From NCBI RefSeq assembly GCF_000515395.1, contig NZ_KI911782.1:4866070-4930069 (forward strand): DNA of 64,000 nucleotides, written 5' to 3'. The notes below the pieces were generated by a model. The model was not told the DNA's origin. It did no database searches and saw only the letters and a program-made list of their open reading frames with translations. Position numbers and translations under genes: made by a program. Positions 25,122 through 33,603 of the stretch are shown here, piece after piece. The stretch comes from Jiangella gansuensis DSM 44835. Its GTDB lineage: Bacteria > Actinomycetota > Actinomycetes > Jiangellales > Jiangellaceae. Numbering within the stretch: the stretch's first letter is position 1; each line of letters begins with the position of its first letter.

Positions 25122-25613
25122 CTATGTGAAGCGGCCCGGCGCCCCGAACGTCACCGCGCCGACGATCCACCCGGTGAACAGGCCGTACCCGGCGCCGGCG
25201 GCCGCCGCCTGGAAGGCGCCGAGCACTGTCGGGTCGCTCTGGATGATCGCCGCCAGCAGGCCGGCGACAGCTCCGGCGAAGATGTACGCCGACCACCCGG
25301 TGAGCAGCTGCGCGGCGCCGCCGCGCGTGCGCGAGACCCGAGGTCCGGTGAGGACGGCCAGGAAGACTGCGGTGAACACGACGACCAGGATGGCGCGCAG
25401 CATGGCGGCCAGGATGTCCCGGGCCGGTAGGTCGGCGGCGAAGTTCCAGGACGGCCAGGCCAGGAGCTGCAGGAACCAGTCGAGGGCGCCCGGGCCGGTG
25501 GCGTTGTCGCGGGCCCAGTCGCCGTACGGCGGGCTGCCGAACACGAGAACCAGCACGAAGGCCGCGAGCACACCGGCCGCGGTCGTGCTCCGATACTTCG
25601 TCAGAACTCCCAT
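25122..25613 (-). CDS. Small integral membrane protein of unknown function
   Basis: A 163-residue protein with three or four predicted membrane helices: after STTAAG (about 9-28), ILAAMLRAILVVVFTAVFLAVL (about 67-89), LLTGWSAYIFAGAVAGLLAAII and AAAAGAGYGLFTGWIVGAV near the end. No family was recognised. ATG 25613 is used; an in-frame TTG at 25646 would add 11 residues and neither start has a clear ribosome site. It sits upstream of the cyclase gene on the same strand, 100 bp away, and has its own copy of the shared palindrome about 75 bp upstream, so it probably belongs to the same regulon. Confidence 0.7.
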   Translation of the reverse strand: MGVLTKYRSTTAAGVLAAFVLVLVFGSPPYGDWARDNATGPGALDWFLQLLAWPSWNFAADLPARDILAAMLRAILVVVFTAVFLAVLTGPRVSRTRGGAAQLLTGWSAYIFAGAVAGLLAAIIQSDPTVLGAFQAAAAGAGYGLFTGWIVGAVTFGAPGRFT

Positions 25614-25681
25614 ATCGGGACGAATACCCCGGCCCACCTGCAGCAAACCGGCTGTCGATCAACAGCCACCGTACGCCGGAC

Positions 25682-25695
25682 GGGTGCCAGCACCC
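25682..25695. promoter_or_regulatory. Shared palindrome, site C (between membrane protein and CNB protein)
   Basis: GGGTGC-CA-GCACCC, a perfect 6-2-6 palindrome apart from the central dinucleotide. It lies about 75 bp before the leftward membrane-protein ATG and about 107 bp before the rightward CNB gene, so it could serve both. Confidence 0.6.
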
Positions 25696-25795
25696 CCGCC
25701 GACGTGCCGGTCTGCACCCTGCCCGAGAACCCGTCCGGCTCTCTACCGTGGCATCAGGTTCGATCGCCGGCACCGGCAGGAAGGGACTGATCGAC

Positions 25796-26815
25796 ATGTC
25801 GACGACCCGCATCGAAGCCTCGGCGGCCTCGCTGTCCTGGATACCGTCCGAAGCCGTCACCGGGCTGGCGAAGGCGGCGTTCGAGACCGGCTTCGCGCAC
25901 TACGACCCGCCGCCACCGGAGACCGTGGGCGACCTCGAGGAGCTGCGCGCGGACGACCGGTTCCGCTACGCCAACGTGCTGTCCGGCTGGGCGGACGTCG
26001 AGGACGGCCGAATCGTCCGGGCCGGCTACTCCGCCACGTCCGGGGTGCTGATGGGCTCGACGACGGTGCGCATCGGGCGGCTCGGCGCGACGTTCGCCGC
26101 GATCGCGCTGCCGGACCTGCGCCGGGAGCCCCAGTACCTTTCCGACGGGAGCGTCCGGCTCGTGCAGACCTGCGGCGGCCGGACCGCGCTGCCGGCGCCC
26201 CGCGCCGTCCCGCACCCGCCGTTCGTGAAGCTGCAATCGCCGCTGGTCTGGACCACGCTCGCGTTGACGCTGCACCCCGACGGCTCGTCGACCGTGCAGC
26301 TTCCCGGCGCGAGTGCCTTCCCGCGTCACTGGATCTACGACGCGTCCGGCGCGCTGACGCTGAAGTCCGGCCTCACCGACTACTCGGCGTGGGCGGCGCA
26401 CTCGTTCGGCACTCGCACGCCGTGGGGTGACGAGGACTCGCCGGCCCTGACCGTGGCGGTGGAGACCGCCGGCGAGCGGACACTCTCCCGGCTGCTCATG
26501 ACCGGCACGCAACCGAAGATCCGCACCCTGGACGCGGACGAGATGCTGACTCTGCAGGGTGAGCCCGGCGACGAGCTGTACCTGCTGTTGGACGGCGTGC
26601 TGCGGGTCGATGTCGACGGGCACCGGCTCGCAGAGGTCGGCCCCGGCGCCGTGCTCGGCGAGCGCGCCGTCCTGGAAGGCGGCCGGCGCACGTCGACGCT
26701 CACCGCGGTCACACCGGTGCGCGTCGCCGTCGCGCCCGCCTCGGCCATCGACCGCGGTCGGCTGGCGGAACTGGCCCGCTCACACCGCCGCGAGGACGTC
26801 GTCGCGCCGGAGTGA
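25796..26815 (+). CDS. Cyclic-nucleotide-binding-domain protein with unknown N-terminal domain
   Basis: A 339-residue soluble protein. The C-terminal domain (about 241-328) is a CAP/PKA-type cyclic nucleotide-binding fold: QGEPGDELYLLLDGVLRVD, then a phosphate-binding cassette LGERAVLEGGRRTSTLTA with Glu289 and Arg297/Arg298 in the ligand-binding positions. The N-terminal ~235 residues (VLSGWADVEDGRIVRAGYSATSG...) are not recognised; no HTH or kinase motif is seen. Start ATG 25796 follows GGAAGGGA; a GTG-type start 16 codons upstream is less likely. It is divergent from the cyclase side of the train and is the obvious candidate effector for its cAMP or cGMP product. Confidence 0.8.
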   Translation: MSTTRIEASAASLSWIPSEAVTGLAKAAFETGFAHYDPPPPETVGDLEELRADDRFRYANVLSGWADVEDGRIVRAGYSATSGVLMGSTTVRIGRLGATFAAIALPDLRREPQYLSDGSVRLVQTCGGRTALPAPRAVPHPPFVKLQSPLVWTTLALTLHPDGSSTVQLPGASAFPRHWIYDASGALTLKSGLTDYSAWAAHSFGTRTPWGDEDSPALTVAVETAGERTLSRLLMTGTQPKIRTLDADEMLTLQGEPGDELYLLLDGVLRVDVDGHRLAEVGPGAVLGERAVLEGGRRTSTLTAVTPVRVAVAPASAIDRGRLAELARSHRREDVVAPE

Positions 26816-26829
26816 CCCCGTGCGCTGGC

Positions 26830-27240
26830 CTACTCGATGCCGTGGCGGCGCAGGATCGCCTCGATGTCGTCGAGCTCGGGATCGGCGGCCGAACCCTTGG
26901 ACCCCTTCGGCTGCCGCTTGGGCGCCGGGTCGACCGCACCCTTCGGCGCCGGGCCAGACTCGGCGACGGCGCCGGAACCGCGGCCCTCGAGCTTCTGCCC
27001 GCCGGCGAACAGCACACCCGCCAGCGCCAGCATGCCCACGCCCACCCAGGCCAGCGGCGAGAAGACCAGACCCACCACGAAGCCGACGATGCCGACCGCG
27101 GCAGCGCCCATGAGCAGGAACCCGCCGGCGGCCAGCTGCAGCGACGCGGCCCAGCCCTTGGTACGGGCCTGTCGCGCGGACAACACCACCAGACCAAGTC
27201 CGACGGCGGCTACGGCAATCTCGATCGCGTCGGTGAACAC
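26830..27240 (-). CDS. Small membrane protein, hypothetical
   Basis: A 136-residue protein with two or three N-terminal hydrophobic helices (about 4-22, 33-58, 64-82), then a basic, proline/lysine-rich cytoplasmic tail (about 85-120) and a short conserved-looking end DPELDDIEAILRRHGIE, which could be a binding helix. The start is GTG 27240, directly after GGAGGA with almost no spacer, so the true start is uncertain. Tail-to-tail with the CNB gene (14 bp) and 34 bp downstream of truA, with which it may be co-transcribed. Function unknown. Confidence 0.7.
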   Translation of the reverse strand: MFTDAIEIAVAAVGLGLVVLSARQARTKGWAASLQLAAGGFLLMGAAAVGIVGFVVGLVFSPLAWVGVGMLALAGVLFAGGQKLEGRGSGAVAESGPAPKGAVDPAPKRQPKGSKGSAADPELDDIEAILRRHGIE

Positions 27241-27274
27241 TCCTCCAGGTTACGCGGCCCGTCCGCGTTTTCCC

Positions 27275-28177
27275 TCAGGGATGTCCCCCAGTTCTGGGGG
27301 TTGACCCATCGCTTCGCGGCGTGCGTACGGCCCGGGCGGTGCGGGCTCGCGCGGCCAGGTCGCCGTCCGGCGGATACCCGACGGCCTCCAGGGTCAGGCC
27401 ATGCGGTGCGACGACGCCGACACCCGGGTCCCGTCGGCCTCCGGACAGCACCGTCGCCGGCCAGTCGACCGGACGACGCCCGTCGCCCACGAGCAACAGC
27501 GCACCCACCATCGCCCGCACCTGGTTGTGACAGAACGCATCGGCCTCCACCATGGCCGTCACCACGCCGTCGGCGCGGCGTTGCCACCGCAGGGTGCGCA
27601 GCTCGCGGATCGTGGTGGCGCCCTCCCTCGGCCGGCAGTAGGCGGCGAAGTCGTGCTCACCGAGCAGGCCGGCGGCGGCGAGGTTCATCGCCTCCACGTC
27701 CAGCGGGCGGTCGTGCCAGAGCACGTGCCGACGCAGCAGCGGGTCGGCACCGAAGGGCGTGTCCGCGACCCGGTACCGGTAGCGGCGCCAGATCGCCGCG
27801 AACCGGGCGTCGAACCCGTCCGGCGCCACGGACACCCCGTGCACTCGGACATCCGGCGGCAGCACCCCCGCCAGCCGGCGCAGCAGCGCAAGCTCGGGCG
27901 GGCGGTCCGACCGCCCCGGGACCGCATCCCACGCGGCAACCGGCAGGTCGACGTGGCAGACCTGGCCACGTGCATGCACCCCCGCGTCGGTACGCCCGGC
28001 GACGGTGAGCCGCGGCGGCTCGATCCGCAACACCCGGCCCAGCGCCTCCTCCAGGACGCCCTGGACGGTGCGCCGCCCAGGCTGCGTCGCCCAGCCGGAG
28101 AAGTCTGTGCCCTCATACGCCAGGTCGAGCCGGACACGCAGCAGCCCGTCGATTCCCTCGGAATCGACGGGCTGCAT
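27275..28177 (-). CDS. truA: tRNA pseudouridine synthase A
   Basis: Makes pseudouridine at tRNA positions 38-40. The catalytic aspartate lies in [18 protein letters not shown], and [23 protein letters not shown] and [17 protein letters not shown] are family motifs. At 300 residues it is slightly long, with an Arg/Thr-rich C-terminal tail. ATG 28177 is the only plausible start in frame, yet it directly abuts a perfect 16-bp hairpin within its first 12 codons that also lies 22 nt after the rplQ stop. truA following rplQ is the standard actinobacterial order. Confidence 0.95.
   Translation of the reverse strand: MQPVDSEGIDGLLRVRLDLAYEGTDFSGWATQPGRRTVQGVLEEALGRVLRIEPPRLTVAGRTDAGVHARGQVCHVDLPVAAWDAVPGRSDRPPELALLRRLAGVLPPDVRVHGVSVAPDGFDARFAAIWRRYRYRVADTPFGADPLLRRHVLWHDRPLDVEAMNLAAAGLLGEHDFAAYCRPREGATTIRELRTLRWQRRADGVVTAMVEADAFCHNQVRAMVGALLLVGDGRRPVDWPATVLSGGRRDPGVGVVAPHGLTLEAVGYPPDGDLAARARTARAVRTPRSDGSTPRTGGHP
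28141..28175 (-). terminator. Hairpin after rplQ, overlapping truA codons 1-12
   Basis: Perfect 16-bp inverted repeat (28141-28156 / 28160-28175) with a 3-nt loop, no T-run. It could end the rpsM-to-rplQ transcript, reduce truA expression by read-through, and occlude the truA start. Confidence 0.7.
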
Positions 28178-28197
28178 GGTGATGACGGTGCGAAGGC

Positions 28198-28791
28198 TCA
28201 GGCCTTGTCGGCCTGGCCCTCGGCGTCGTCCTCCGCGGTCGTGTCAGCGCTCTCGGCGGTGTCCTCGGCGGATTCCTCCGAGCCGGCGGCCTCGTCGACC
28301 GCGGCCACCGACGACGTGGACTCGGTCGTCGCTGCGTCGGCAGGCGCGTCGGTGACATCGGCGGTGGCAGCCGGAGCAGCCGTCGATGCGGCCCGCCGGG
28401 TCGCGCCCGTCGCCTCCGCCACGACCTGCTCGGCCAGCGGCTCGACCAGCTCGATGACGGCCATCGGAGCGTTGTCGCCCTTCCGCGGACCGATCTTCAC
28501 GATCCGGGTGTACCCGCCGTTGCGGTTCTCGTAGCGGGGACCGATCTCCGAGAACAGGACGTGCACGATGTCCTTGTCGCGGATGGTGCTGAGCACCTGC
28601 CGGCGCGCGTGCAGGTCGCCACGCTTTGCCTTGGTGATCAGTCGCTCGGCCACCGGGCGCAGCCGACGAGCCTTGGCCTCTGTGGTGGTGATGCGGCCGT
28701 GCTCGAACAGCGCCGTCGCCAGGTTGGCGAGAATCGCGCGCTGGTGAGACGGCGAGCCGCCCAGACGAGCACCCTTGGTGGGGGTGGGCAT
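28198..28791 (-). CDS. rplQ: 50S ribosomal protein L17 with long acidic C-terminal extension
   Basis: Large-subunit protein near the exit tunnel. The conserved core (1-~125: [25 protein letters not shown]..., [29 protein letters not shown]) is followed by about 70 residues rich in Ala, Thr, Glu and Asp that are predicted to be disordered. Such tails occur in actinobacterial L17 but vary in length. Last gene of the alpha cluster, 28 bp after rpoA. Confidence 0.96.
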   Translation of the reverse strand: MPTPTKGARLGGSPSHQRAILANLATALFEHGRITTTEAKARRLRPVAERLITKAKRGDLHARRQVLSTIRDKDIVHVLFSEIGPRYENRNGGYTRIVKIGPRKGDNAPMAVIELVEPLAEQVVAEATGATRRAASTAAPAATADVTDAPADAATTESTSSVAAVDEAAGSEESAEDTAESADTTAEDDAEGQADKA

Positions 28792-28819
28792 GGTGATCGT
28801 TCTCCTGTGTGGGTGTCGG

Positions 28820-29833
28820 TCAGTACTGCTCGTCCTCGGCGAAGGACTGGTCGTCGTCGCCGTAGCTGTCGACGGCCGCGGCCGGGTCGAAGCCCGGAGC
28901 GCTGTCCTTGAGGCCCAGGCCCATCGTCACGAGCTTGGCCTTGACCTCGTCGATCGACTTCTGGCCGAAGTTGCGGATGTCGAGCAGGTCGGCCTCGCTG
29001 CGGGAGACGAGCTCACCCACGGTGTGGATGCCCTCACGCTTGAGGCAGTTGTACGAACGGACCGTGAGCTGAAGGTCCTCGATCGGCAGCGCCAGGTCGG
29101 CGGCCAGCTGCGCGTCAACCGGCGACGGGCCGATTTCGATGCCCTCGGCCTCGACGTTGAGCTCCCGCGCCAGCCCGAACAGCTCCACCAGGGTGCTGCC
29201 GGCGGAGGCGAGGGCGTCCCGCGGCCGGATCGACGGCTTGGTCTCGACGTCGACGATGAGCCGGTCGAAGTCGGTGCGGCCCTCGACCCGGGTCGCCTCG
29301 ACCTTGTACGTCACCTTCAGCACCGGCGAGTAGATCGAGTCGACCGGGATCCGGCCGATCTCGGCGTCGGCGCGCTTGTTCTGCACGGCGGAGACGTAGC
29401 CGCGACCGCGCTCGACGGTCAGCTCCATCTCCAGCTTGCCCTTGCCGTTGAGGGTGGCGATGTGCAGATCCGGGTTGTGCACCTCGACACCGGCCGGCGG
29501 CGCGATGTCGGCGGCGGTGACCGCACCCGGGCCCTGCTTGCGCAGGTACATGACCACAGGCTCGTCATGCTCCGACGACACGACGAGACCCTTCAGGTTG
29601 AGGATGACGTCGGTGACGTCCTCCTTCACACCCGGAATGGTCGTGAACTCGTGCAGCACTCCGTCGATGCGGATCGAGGTGATCGCCGCACCGGGGATGG
29701 ACGACAGCAGGGTCCGGCGCAGCGAGTTGCCGAGCGTGTAGCCGAAGCCCGGCTCGAGCGGCTCGATGGTGAACCGAGCGCGCTCGTCGGAGATGGACTC
29801 CTCGCTGAGGCTCGGACGCTGGGTGATGAGCAC
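28820..29833 (-). CDS. rpoA: DNA-directed RNA polymerase subunit alpha
   Basis: The assembly platform of RNA polymerase. The N-terminal domain (about 1-230) has the dimerisation motif [23 protein letters not shown]. The C-terminal domain (about 250-325) has the UP-element and activator-binding helices, [44 protein letters not shown] 29833 follows GAGAGGAAG. At 337 residues it has normal length. It lies between rpsD and rplQ, but a perfect 12-bp hairpin separates it from rpsD, so its supply may depend on read-through or a promoter of its own. Confidence 0.98.
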   Translation of the reverse strand: MLITQRPSLSEESISDERARFTIEPLEPGFGYTLGNSLRRTLLSSIPGAAITSIRIDGVLHEFTTIPGVKEDVTDVILNLKGLVVSSEHDEPVVMYLRKQGPGAVTAADIAPPAGVEVHNPDLHIATLNGKGKLEMELTVERGRGYVSAVQNKRADAEIGRIPVDSIYSPVLKVTYKVEATRVEGRTDFDRLIVDVETKPSIRPRDALASAGSTLVELFGLARELNVEAEGIEIGPSPVDAQLAADLALPIEDLQLTVRSYNCLKREGIHTVGELVSRSEADLLDIRNFGQKSIDEVKAKLVTMGLGLKDSAPGFDPAAAVDSYGDDDQSFAEDEQY

Positions 29834-29885
29834 GATGACTTCCTCTCCGCGACGCCCGCTATATGACTGTCGCGACTAGGCGGAT

Positions 29886-29918
29886 GGCCGTGGCCGGCGA
29901 ACTCGTCCGGCCACGGCC
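29886..29918 (-). terminator. Hairpin between rpsD and rpoA
   Basis: Perfect 12-bp inverted repeat GGCCGTGGCCGG (29886-29897 / 29907-29918), 9-nt loop, 7 nt after the rpsD stop, without a T-run. Terminator, attenuator or RNA-processing site. Confidence 0.7.
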
Positions 29919-29924
29919 TCGGGG

Positions 29925-30530
29925 TTACTTCGAGTAGAACTCGACGATGAGCTGCTCCTGCACCGGCGTGTCGATCTGCTGCCGGGACGGGAGCTGGTGA
30001 ACCAGCACGCGCATCTGGTTCGGGATGACCTCGAGCCACGCCGGCACCGGACGCTCGCCGTGTGTCTCGCGCGCGATGATGAACGGGGTGGTCTCCTTGG
30101 ACTTGTCCCGCACGTCGATGACGTCGTGGAGCGCGACCTGGTAGGACGGCACGTTGACCTTGCGGCCGTTCACCAGGAAGTGGCCGTGGACGACCAGCTG
30201 GCGGGCGTGCCGGCGGGTGCGAGCCAGGCCGGCCCGGTAGACGACGTTGTCCAGCCGCGACTCCAGCAGCTGCAGCAGCACGTCGCCGGTGCGGCCCTGA
30301 CGCCGGTTGGCTTCCTCGTAGTAGCGGCGGAACTGCTTCTCCAGCACGCCGTACGTGTAACGAGCCTTCTGCTTCTCGTGCAGCTGGAGGCGGTACTCGC
30401 TCTCCTTCTGCCGGCCGCGGCCGTGCTGGCCGGGCGGGTACGGACGGCGTTCGTACGCCTTGTCCGCGCCGATCAGGTCGACGCCGAGCCGGCGCGACTT
30501 CTTCGTGAGTGGACCGGTGTAACGGGCCAT
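29925..30530 (-). CDS. rpsD: 30S ribosomal protein S4
   Basis: Primary 16S rRNA binder that starts 30S assembly. At 201 residues it begins MARYTGPLTKKSRRLGVDL and carries an S4 domain (SRLDNVVYRAGLARTRRHARQLVVHGHFLVNGRKVNVPSYQV). It has no N-terminal zinc-binding cysteines, so it is the zinc-independent form. Sits in the usual rpsM-rpsK-rpsD-rpoA order. Confidence 0.98.
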   Translation of the reverse strand: MARYTGPLTKKSRRLGVDLIGADKAYERRPYPPGQHGRGRQKESEYRLQLHEKQKARYTYGVLEKQFRRYYEEANRRQGRTGDVLLQLLESRLDNVVYRAGLARTRRHARQLVVHGHFLVNGRKVNVPSYQVALHDVIDVRDKSKETTPFIIARETHGERPVPAWLEVIPNQMRVLVHQLPSRQQIDTPVQEQLIVEFYSK

Positions 30531-30562
30531 GGTGGCTTATCTCCTCGCAGGGTGGGTCGGGG

Positions 30563-30961
30563 TCAGACGCGACGGCGCTTCGGCGGGCGGCAGCCGTTGT
30601 GCGCCTGCGGGGTCACGTCCGAAATGGACCCGACCTCGAGGCCCACGGCCTGCAGCGAGCGAATCGCGGTCTCCCGGCCCGAACCCGGACCCTTGACGAA
30701 CACGTCGACCTTGCGCATGCCGTGCTCCTGAGCACGACGGGCGGCCGCCTCGGCGGCCATCTGCGCGGCGAACGGCGTCGACTTACGCGAGCCCTTGAAG
30801 CCGACCTGGCCGGCGCTGGCCCACGCGATCACGTTGCCCTGCGGGTCGGTGATCGAAACGATGGTGTTGTTGAACGTGCTTTTGATGTGCGCCACGCCGT
30901 GAGCGACGTTCTTCTTCTCCTTGCGGCGCACCTTGGTCTGACGACCCTTGGCTGGTGGCAT
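30563..30961 (-). CDS. rpsK: 30S ribosomal protein S11
   Basis: Platform protein of the small subunit. The 132 residues contain the family blocks [59 protein letters not shown] and the basic end [12 protein letters not shown]. It lies 91 bp after rpsM and 32 bp before rpsD. Confidence 0.98.
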   Translation of the reverse strand: MPPAKGRQTKVRRKEKKNVAHGVAHIKSTFNNTIVSITDPQGNVIAWASAGQVGFKGSRKSTPFAAQMAAEAAARRAQEHGMRKVDVFVKGPGSGRETAIRSLQAVGLEVGSISDVTPQAHNGCRPPKRRRV

Positions 30962-31052
30962 GTGTGCGGTACTCCTGTCCGAAAGTCTGTCTGAGGTCAG
31001 CGATGCCCGACCGAAACCTGGCCGGCGTCACTCGACGCCGAACTACTCAGGC

Positions 31053-31430
31053 TCACTTACCGGCCTTCTTCTTGCCGGCGACGGTCTTCTTCCGACCCTT
31101 GCGGGTACGGGCATTGGTGTGCGTGCGCTGACCCCGGACCGGGAGCCCGCGGCGGTGCCGGATGCCCTGGTAGCTACCGATCTCGATCTTGCGACGGATG
31201 TCGCCCTGCACCTCGCGGCGCAGGTCGCCCTCGATCTGGTAGTTGGACTCGATCCAGTCGCGGAGCTTGACCAGCTCCTCGTCACCGAGATCCTTGACGC
31301 GGACGTCAGGGCTGACGCCGGTGTTCTTCAGAGTCTCCAGCGCTCGGGTACGGCCGATGCCGAAGATGTAGGTGAGTGCTACCTCCAGGCGCTTGTCGCG
31401 CGGGAGGTCGACGCCGACGAGGCGTGCCAT
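31053..31430 (-). CDS. rpsM: 30S ribosomal protein S13
   Basis: Head protein that contacts the P-site tRNA and 50S (bridges B1a/B1b). ATG 31430 gives [27 protein letters not shown], the family start, with GTGAGGA upstream; 46 further in-frame codons up to 31568 are low-complexity and rejected. The tail [31 protein letters not shown] is the tRNA-contacting end. 125 residues. Confidence 0.98.
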   Translation of the reverse strand: MARLVGVDLPRDKRLEVALTYIFGIGRTRALETLKNTGVSPDVRVKDLGDEELVKLRDWIESNYQIEGDLRREVQGDIRRKIEIGSYQGIRHRRGLPVRGQRTHTNARTRKGRKKTVAGKKKAGK

Positions 31431-31627
31431 GCGGTTGGTCCTCACTGTCGTTCGCGGAGGTGTCTGGCGCACCGCGTCTCGGGCCGGCAGATTCGCCGTC
31501 GAGCCCCGGCCTCCGCCCGGGGGTGCTCCCGCGCCGCCGTCAGCGCCGTTGCCGGCGCGTCGGGCCACTCGGGGTGCAGGTGCGTTGTCCTGAGGTATTC
31601 AGTTGTGGTCGGGCGAGCAGGTGCTGA

Positions 31628-31741
31628 TCAGCCCTGACGCTGCTTGTGCCGCAGGTTCTCGCAGATCACCATGACCCGGCCGTGACGGCGGATCACCTTG
31701 CACTTGTCGCAGATCGGCTTGACGCTCGGCTTGACCTTCAT
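31628..31741 (-). CDS. rpmJ: 50S ribosomal protein L36
   Basis: A 37-residue protein, [37 protein letters not shown]. Cys11, Cys14, Cys27 and His32 form the zinc site, so this is the C+ (zinc-containing) paralogue. It lies between infA and rpsM, the usual place. The 197-bp gap to rpsM holds no further gene that can be seen. Confidence 0.97.
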   Translation of the reverse strand: MKVKPSVKPICDKCKVIRRHGRVMVICENLRHKQRQG

Positions 31742-31810
31742 CGGGACTCTTTCGTGGACGTATGCCGAGAGCGTGGCAAACACTGCCGAGCCGGCATCTG
31801 TTGTCAGCGG

Positions 31811-32032
31811 TTACTTGTAGCGGTAGACGATGCGACCGCGGGTCAAGTCGTACGGGCTCAGCTCCACCACCACGCGGTCCTCGGGGAGGATCCGGATGTA
31901 GTGCTGGCGCATCTTGCCTGAAATGTGGGCGAGCACCTTGTGGCCGTTCGAGAGCTCGACCCGGAACATGGCGTTCGGGAGAGCCTCGGTGACCGTGCCC
32001 TCGATCTCGATGACCCCGTCCTTCTTCGGCAT
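31811..32032 (-). CDS. infA: Translation initiation factor IF-1
   Basis: OB-fold factor that blocks the A site during initiation. 73 residues starting [42 protein letters not shown], standard length and motifs. ATG 32032 has GGAGG two bases upstream, closer than usual; the frame stays open to 32227 but that part has no homologue. First gene of the infA-rpmJ-rpsM-rpsK-rpsD-rpoA-rplQ cluster, with a promoter about 165 nt upstream. Confidence 0.97.
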   Translation of the reverse strand: MPKKDGVIEIEGTVTEALPNAMFRVELSNGHKVLAHISGKMRQHYIRILPEDRVVVELSPYDLTRGRIVYRYK

Positions 32033-32196
32033 ATCCTCCGCACTTCTTCGGTCTTCTCGTCCGTCGCTTCGGCGCGCACCACCGCCAGAAGTCCGTGGGG
32101 ACGGGCGGCGAGCTGTCACGTTCGCCCTGCCGGCTCCGTGAACGGAACCGACCAGCCGCGGGCACAACGAAACAGACCACAGTGGGCCGACGAACG

Positions 32197-32202
32197 ATTG
32201 TA
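32197..32202 (-). promoter_or_regulatory. infA-cluster -10 box
   Basis: TACAAT on the minus strand, 165 nt before infA. TTGGCG lies upstream but at 19-bp spacing, so the -35 is less certain. Predicted leader is about 158 nt. Confidence 0.5.
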
Positions 32203-32258
32203 CGTCACCCGGCCTATCAGGCGCCAATCGACTCAGCCAAGCCGACGCGCCAGCGGTG

Positions 32259-32705
32259 TCAGCGCCGCCCGCTGGAACGATACGCCAGCTCGAGCAGGCC
32301 CAGGGTCATGCCCCAGGGGCCGGCCACCCAGATCGGCCAGAAGTACTCCGGGCCCCCGGTACCGATACTGACGAAGAGCCACACCATGAGGTTGATGGCC
32401 ACCACGATGCCGTAGAACCACCACGCGGCAGTGAGCACGCCGCGCCCGGCACGCCGCCCCAGGCTCGGGCGCTGCTGCGGGGGTGCCGACACCGGCCGCA
32501 CCAGCCCGGCCGCCGGCGACCGCCGCACCGGCAGATCGTTGATGAGCCGGTCGAGGTCACGGTACGTCCTGGCCGCGTAGGTCGCCTCGACCCGGGCCAT
32601 CAACTCGTCCTGGTCGAGCCGCCCCTCGCCGTGGGCGTCTCGAAGGATCTCCGCGATGCGATCGCGGTCGGCGTCACTCGCACGCATCTCGAACCGCTCG
32701 GCCAT
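32259..32705 (-). CDS. DUF1707 domain membrane protein with 2TM-like C-terminus
   Basis: A 148-residue protein. The N-terminal DUF1707 (about 6-60) has the signature [53 protein letters not shown], an SHOCT-like short domain common in actinobacteria. A basic linker leads to two membrane helices (about 92-113 and 122-140) of the 2TM type. Function unknown; members are thought to be small membrane regulators. It sits between map and infA, where many relatives have no gene. Confidence 0.88.
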   Translation of the reverse strand: MAERFEMRASDADRDRIAEILRDAHGEGRLDQDELMARVEATYAARTYRDLDRLINDLPVRRSPAAGLVRPVSAPPQQRPSLGRRAGRGVLTAAWWFYGIVVAINLMVWLFVSIGTGGPEYFWPIWVAGPWGMTLGLLELAYRSSGRR

Positions 32706-32778
32706 GCCCCCAAGTATCCGCCGCTTCCGGCCGGATGCCTATCGGGGTAACCCCCGAATGCCCCCTGACCCCCCGAGG

Positions 32779-33585
32779 TCAGCGCACCGTCGCCGGGGTG
32801 TCGACACCCATCGCCGACAGCCGGGCCGCGCCACCGTCGCGGGCGGTCAGCACCCACGGGCCGTCCGGCGTGATCGCGATGCTGTGCTCGACGTGCGCGG
32901 CCCACGAGCCGTCGTCGGTCTTGACGGTCCAGTCGTCGTCGAGGACGTGCGTCTCGGGCCCGCCGAGGGTGATCATCGGCTCGACCGCCAGGCACATGCC
33001 GGGAACGAGTTTCGGACCGCGCTGCCGGGTCCGGTAGTTCATGACGTGGGGATCCTGGTGCATGGCGGTGCCGATGCCGTGCCCGCCGTACTCCTCGACG
33101 ATGCCGTACTCGCCGCGCGACACGATGCACTTCTCGACGGCGGTGCCGATGTCGCGCACGCGCCGGCCGGCCCGCATGGCGGCGATGCCGGCCCACAGGG
33201 CGTCCTCGCAGTCGGCGATCAGCTTGGCGACCTGCTCCGGCACCTCACCCACGGCCACCGTCACCGCGGCGTCGCCGTGCCAGCCGTCCAGCACCGCGCC
33301 GAAGTCCAGCGAAACGATGTCGCCCTCGCGGAAGGGGAGGGCGTCCGGGATGCCGTGCACGACCACGTCGTTGACGGACACGCACACCGTCGCCGGGAAG
33401 CCGTGATAGCCGAGGAAGTTCGACGTGGCGCCGCGTGCGGCCAGCTCGCGCCGGGCGATGGCGTCCAGATCCAGCGGCGTCGCACCCGGCACGATGGCCG
33501 CGCGCATCGCCTCGTGGATCTCAGCGACCACCAGCCCGGCGGCGCGCATGCCGTCGAGCTCGGCCGGCGTCTTGATCTCGATCAC
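32779..33585 (-). CDS. map: Type I methionine aminopeptidase
   Basis: Removes initiator Met. Metal ligands and active-site motifs of the pita-bread fold are visible: FLGYHGFPATVCVSVNDVVVHGIPD, SLDFGAVLDGWHGDAAVT, GHGIGTAMHQDPHVMNY and GMCLAVEPMI, ending in VEHSIAITPDGPWVLT. 268 residues with no N-terminal SH3-like extension, i.e. the MAP Ia-like short form. Follows adk, as in many bacteria. Confidence 0.97.
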   Translation of the reverse strand: MIEIKTPAELDGMRAAGLVVAEIHEAMRAAIVPGATPLDLDAIARRELAARGATSNFLGYHGFPATVCVSVNDVVVHGIPDALPFREGDIVSLDFGAVLDGWHGDAAVTVAVGEVPEQVAKLIADCEDALWAGIAAMRAGRRVRDIGTAVEKCIVSRGEYGIVEEYGGHGIGTAMHQDPHVMNYRTRQRGPKLVPGMCLAVEPMITLGGPETHVLDDDWTVKTDDGSWAAHVEHSIAITPDGPWVLTARDGGAARLSAMGVDTPATVR

Positions 33586-33603
33586 CGCACGCCACCTGCC
33601 AGA

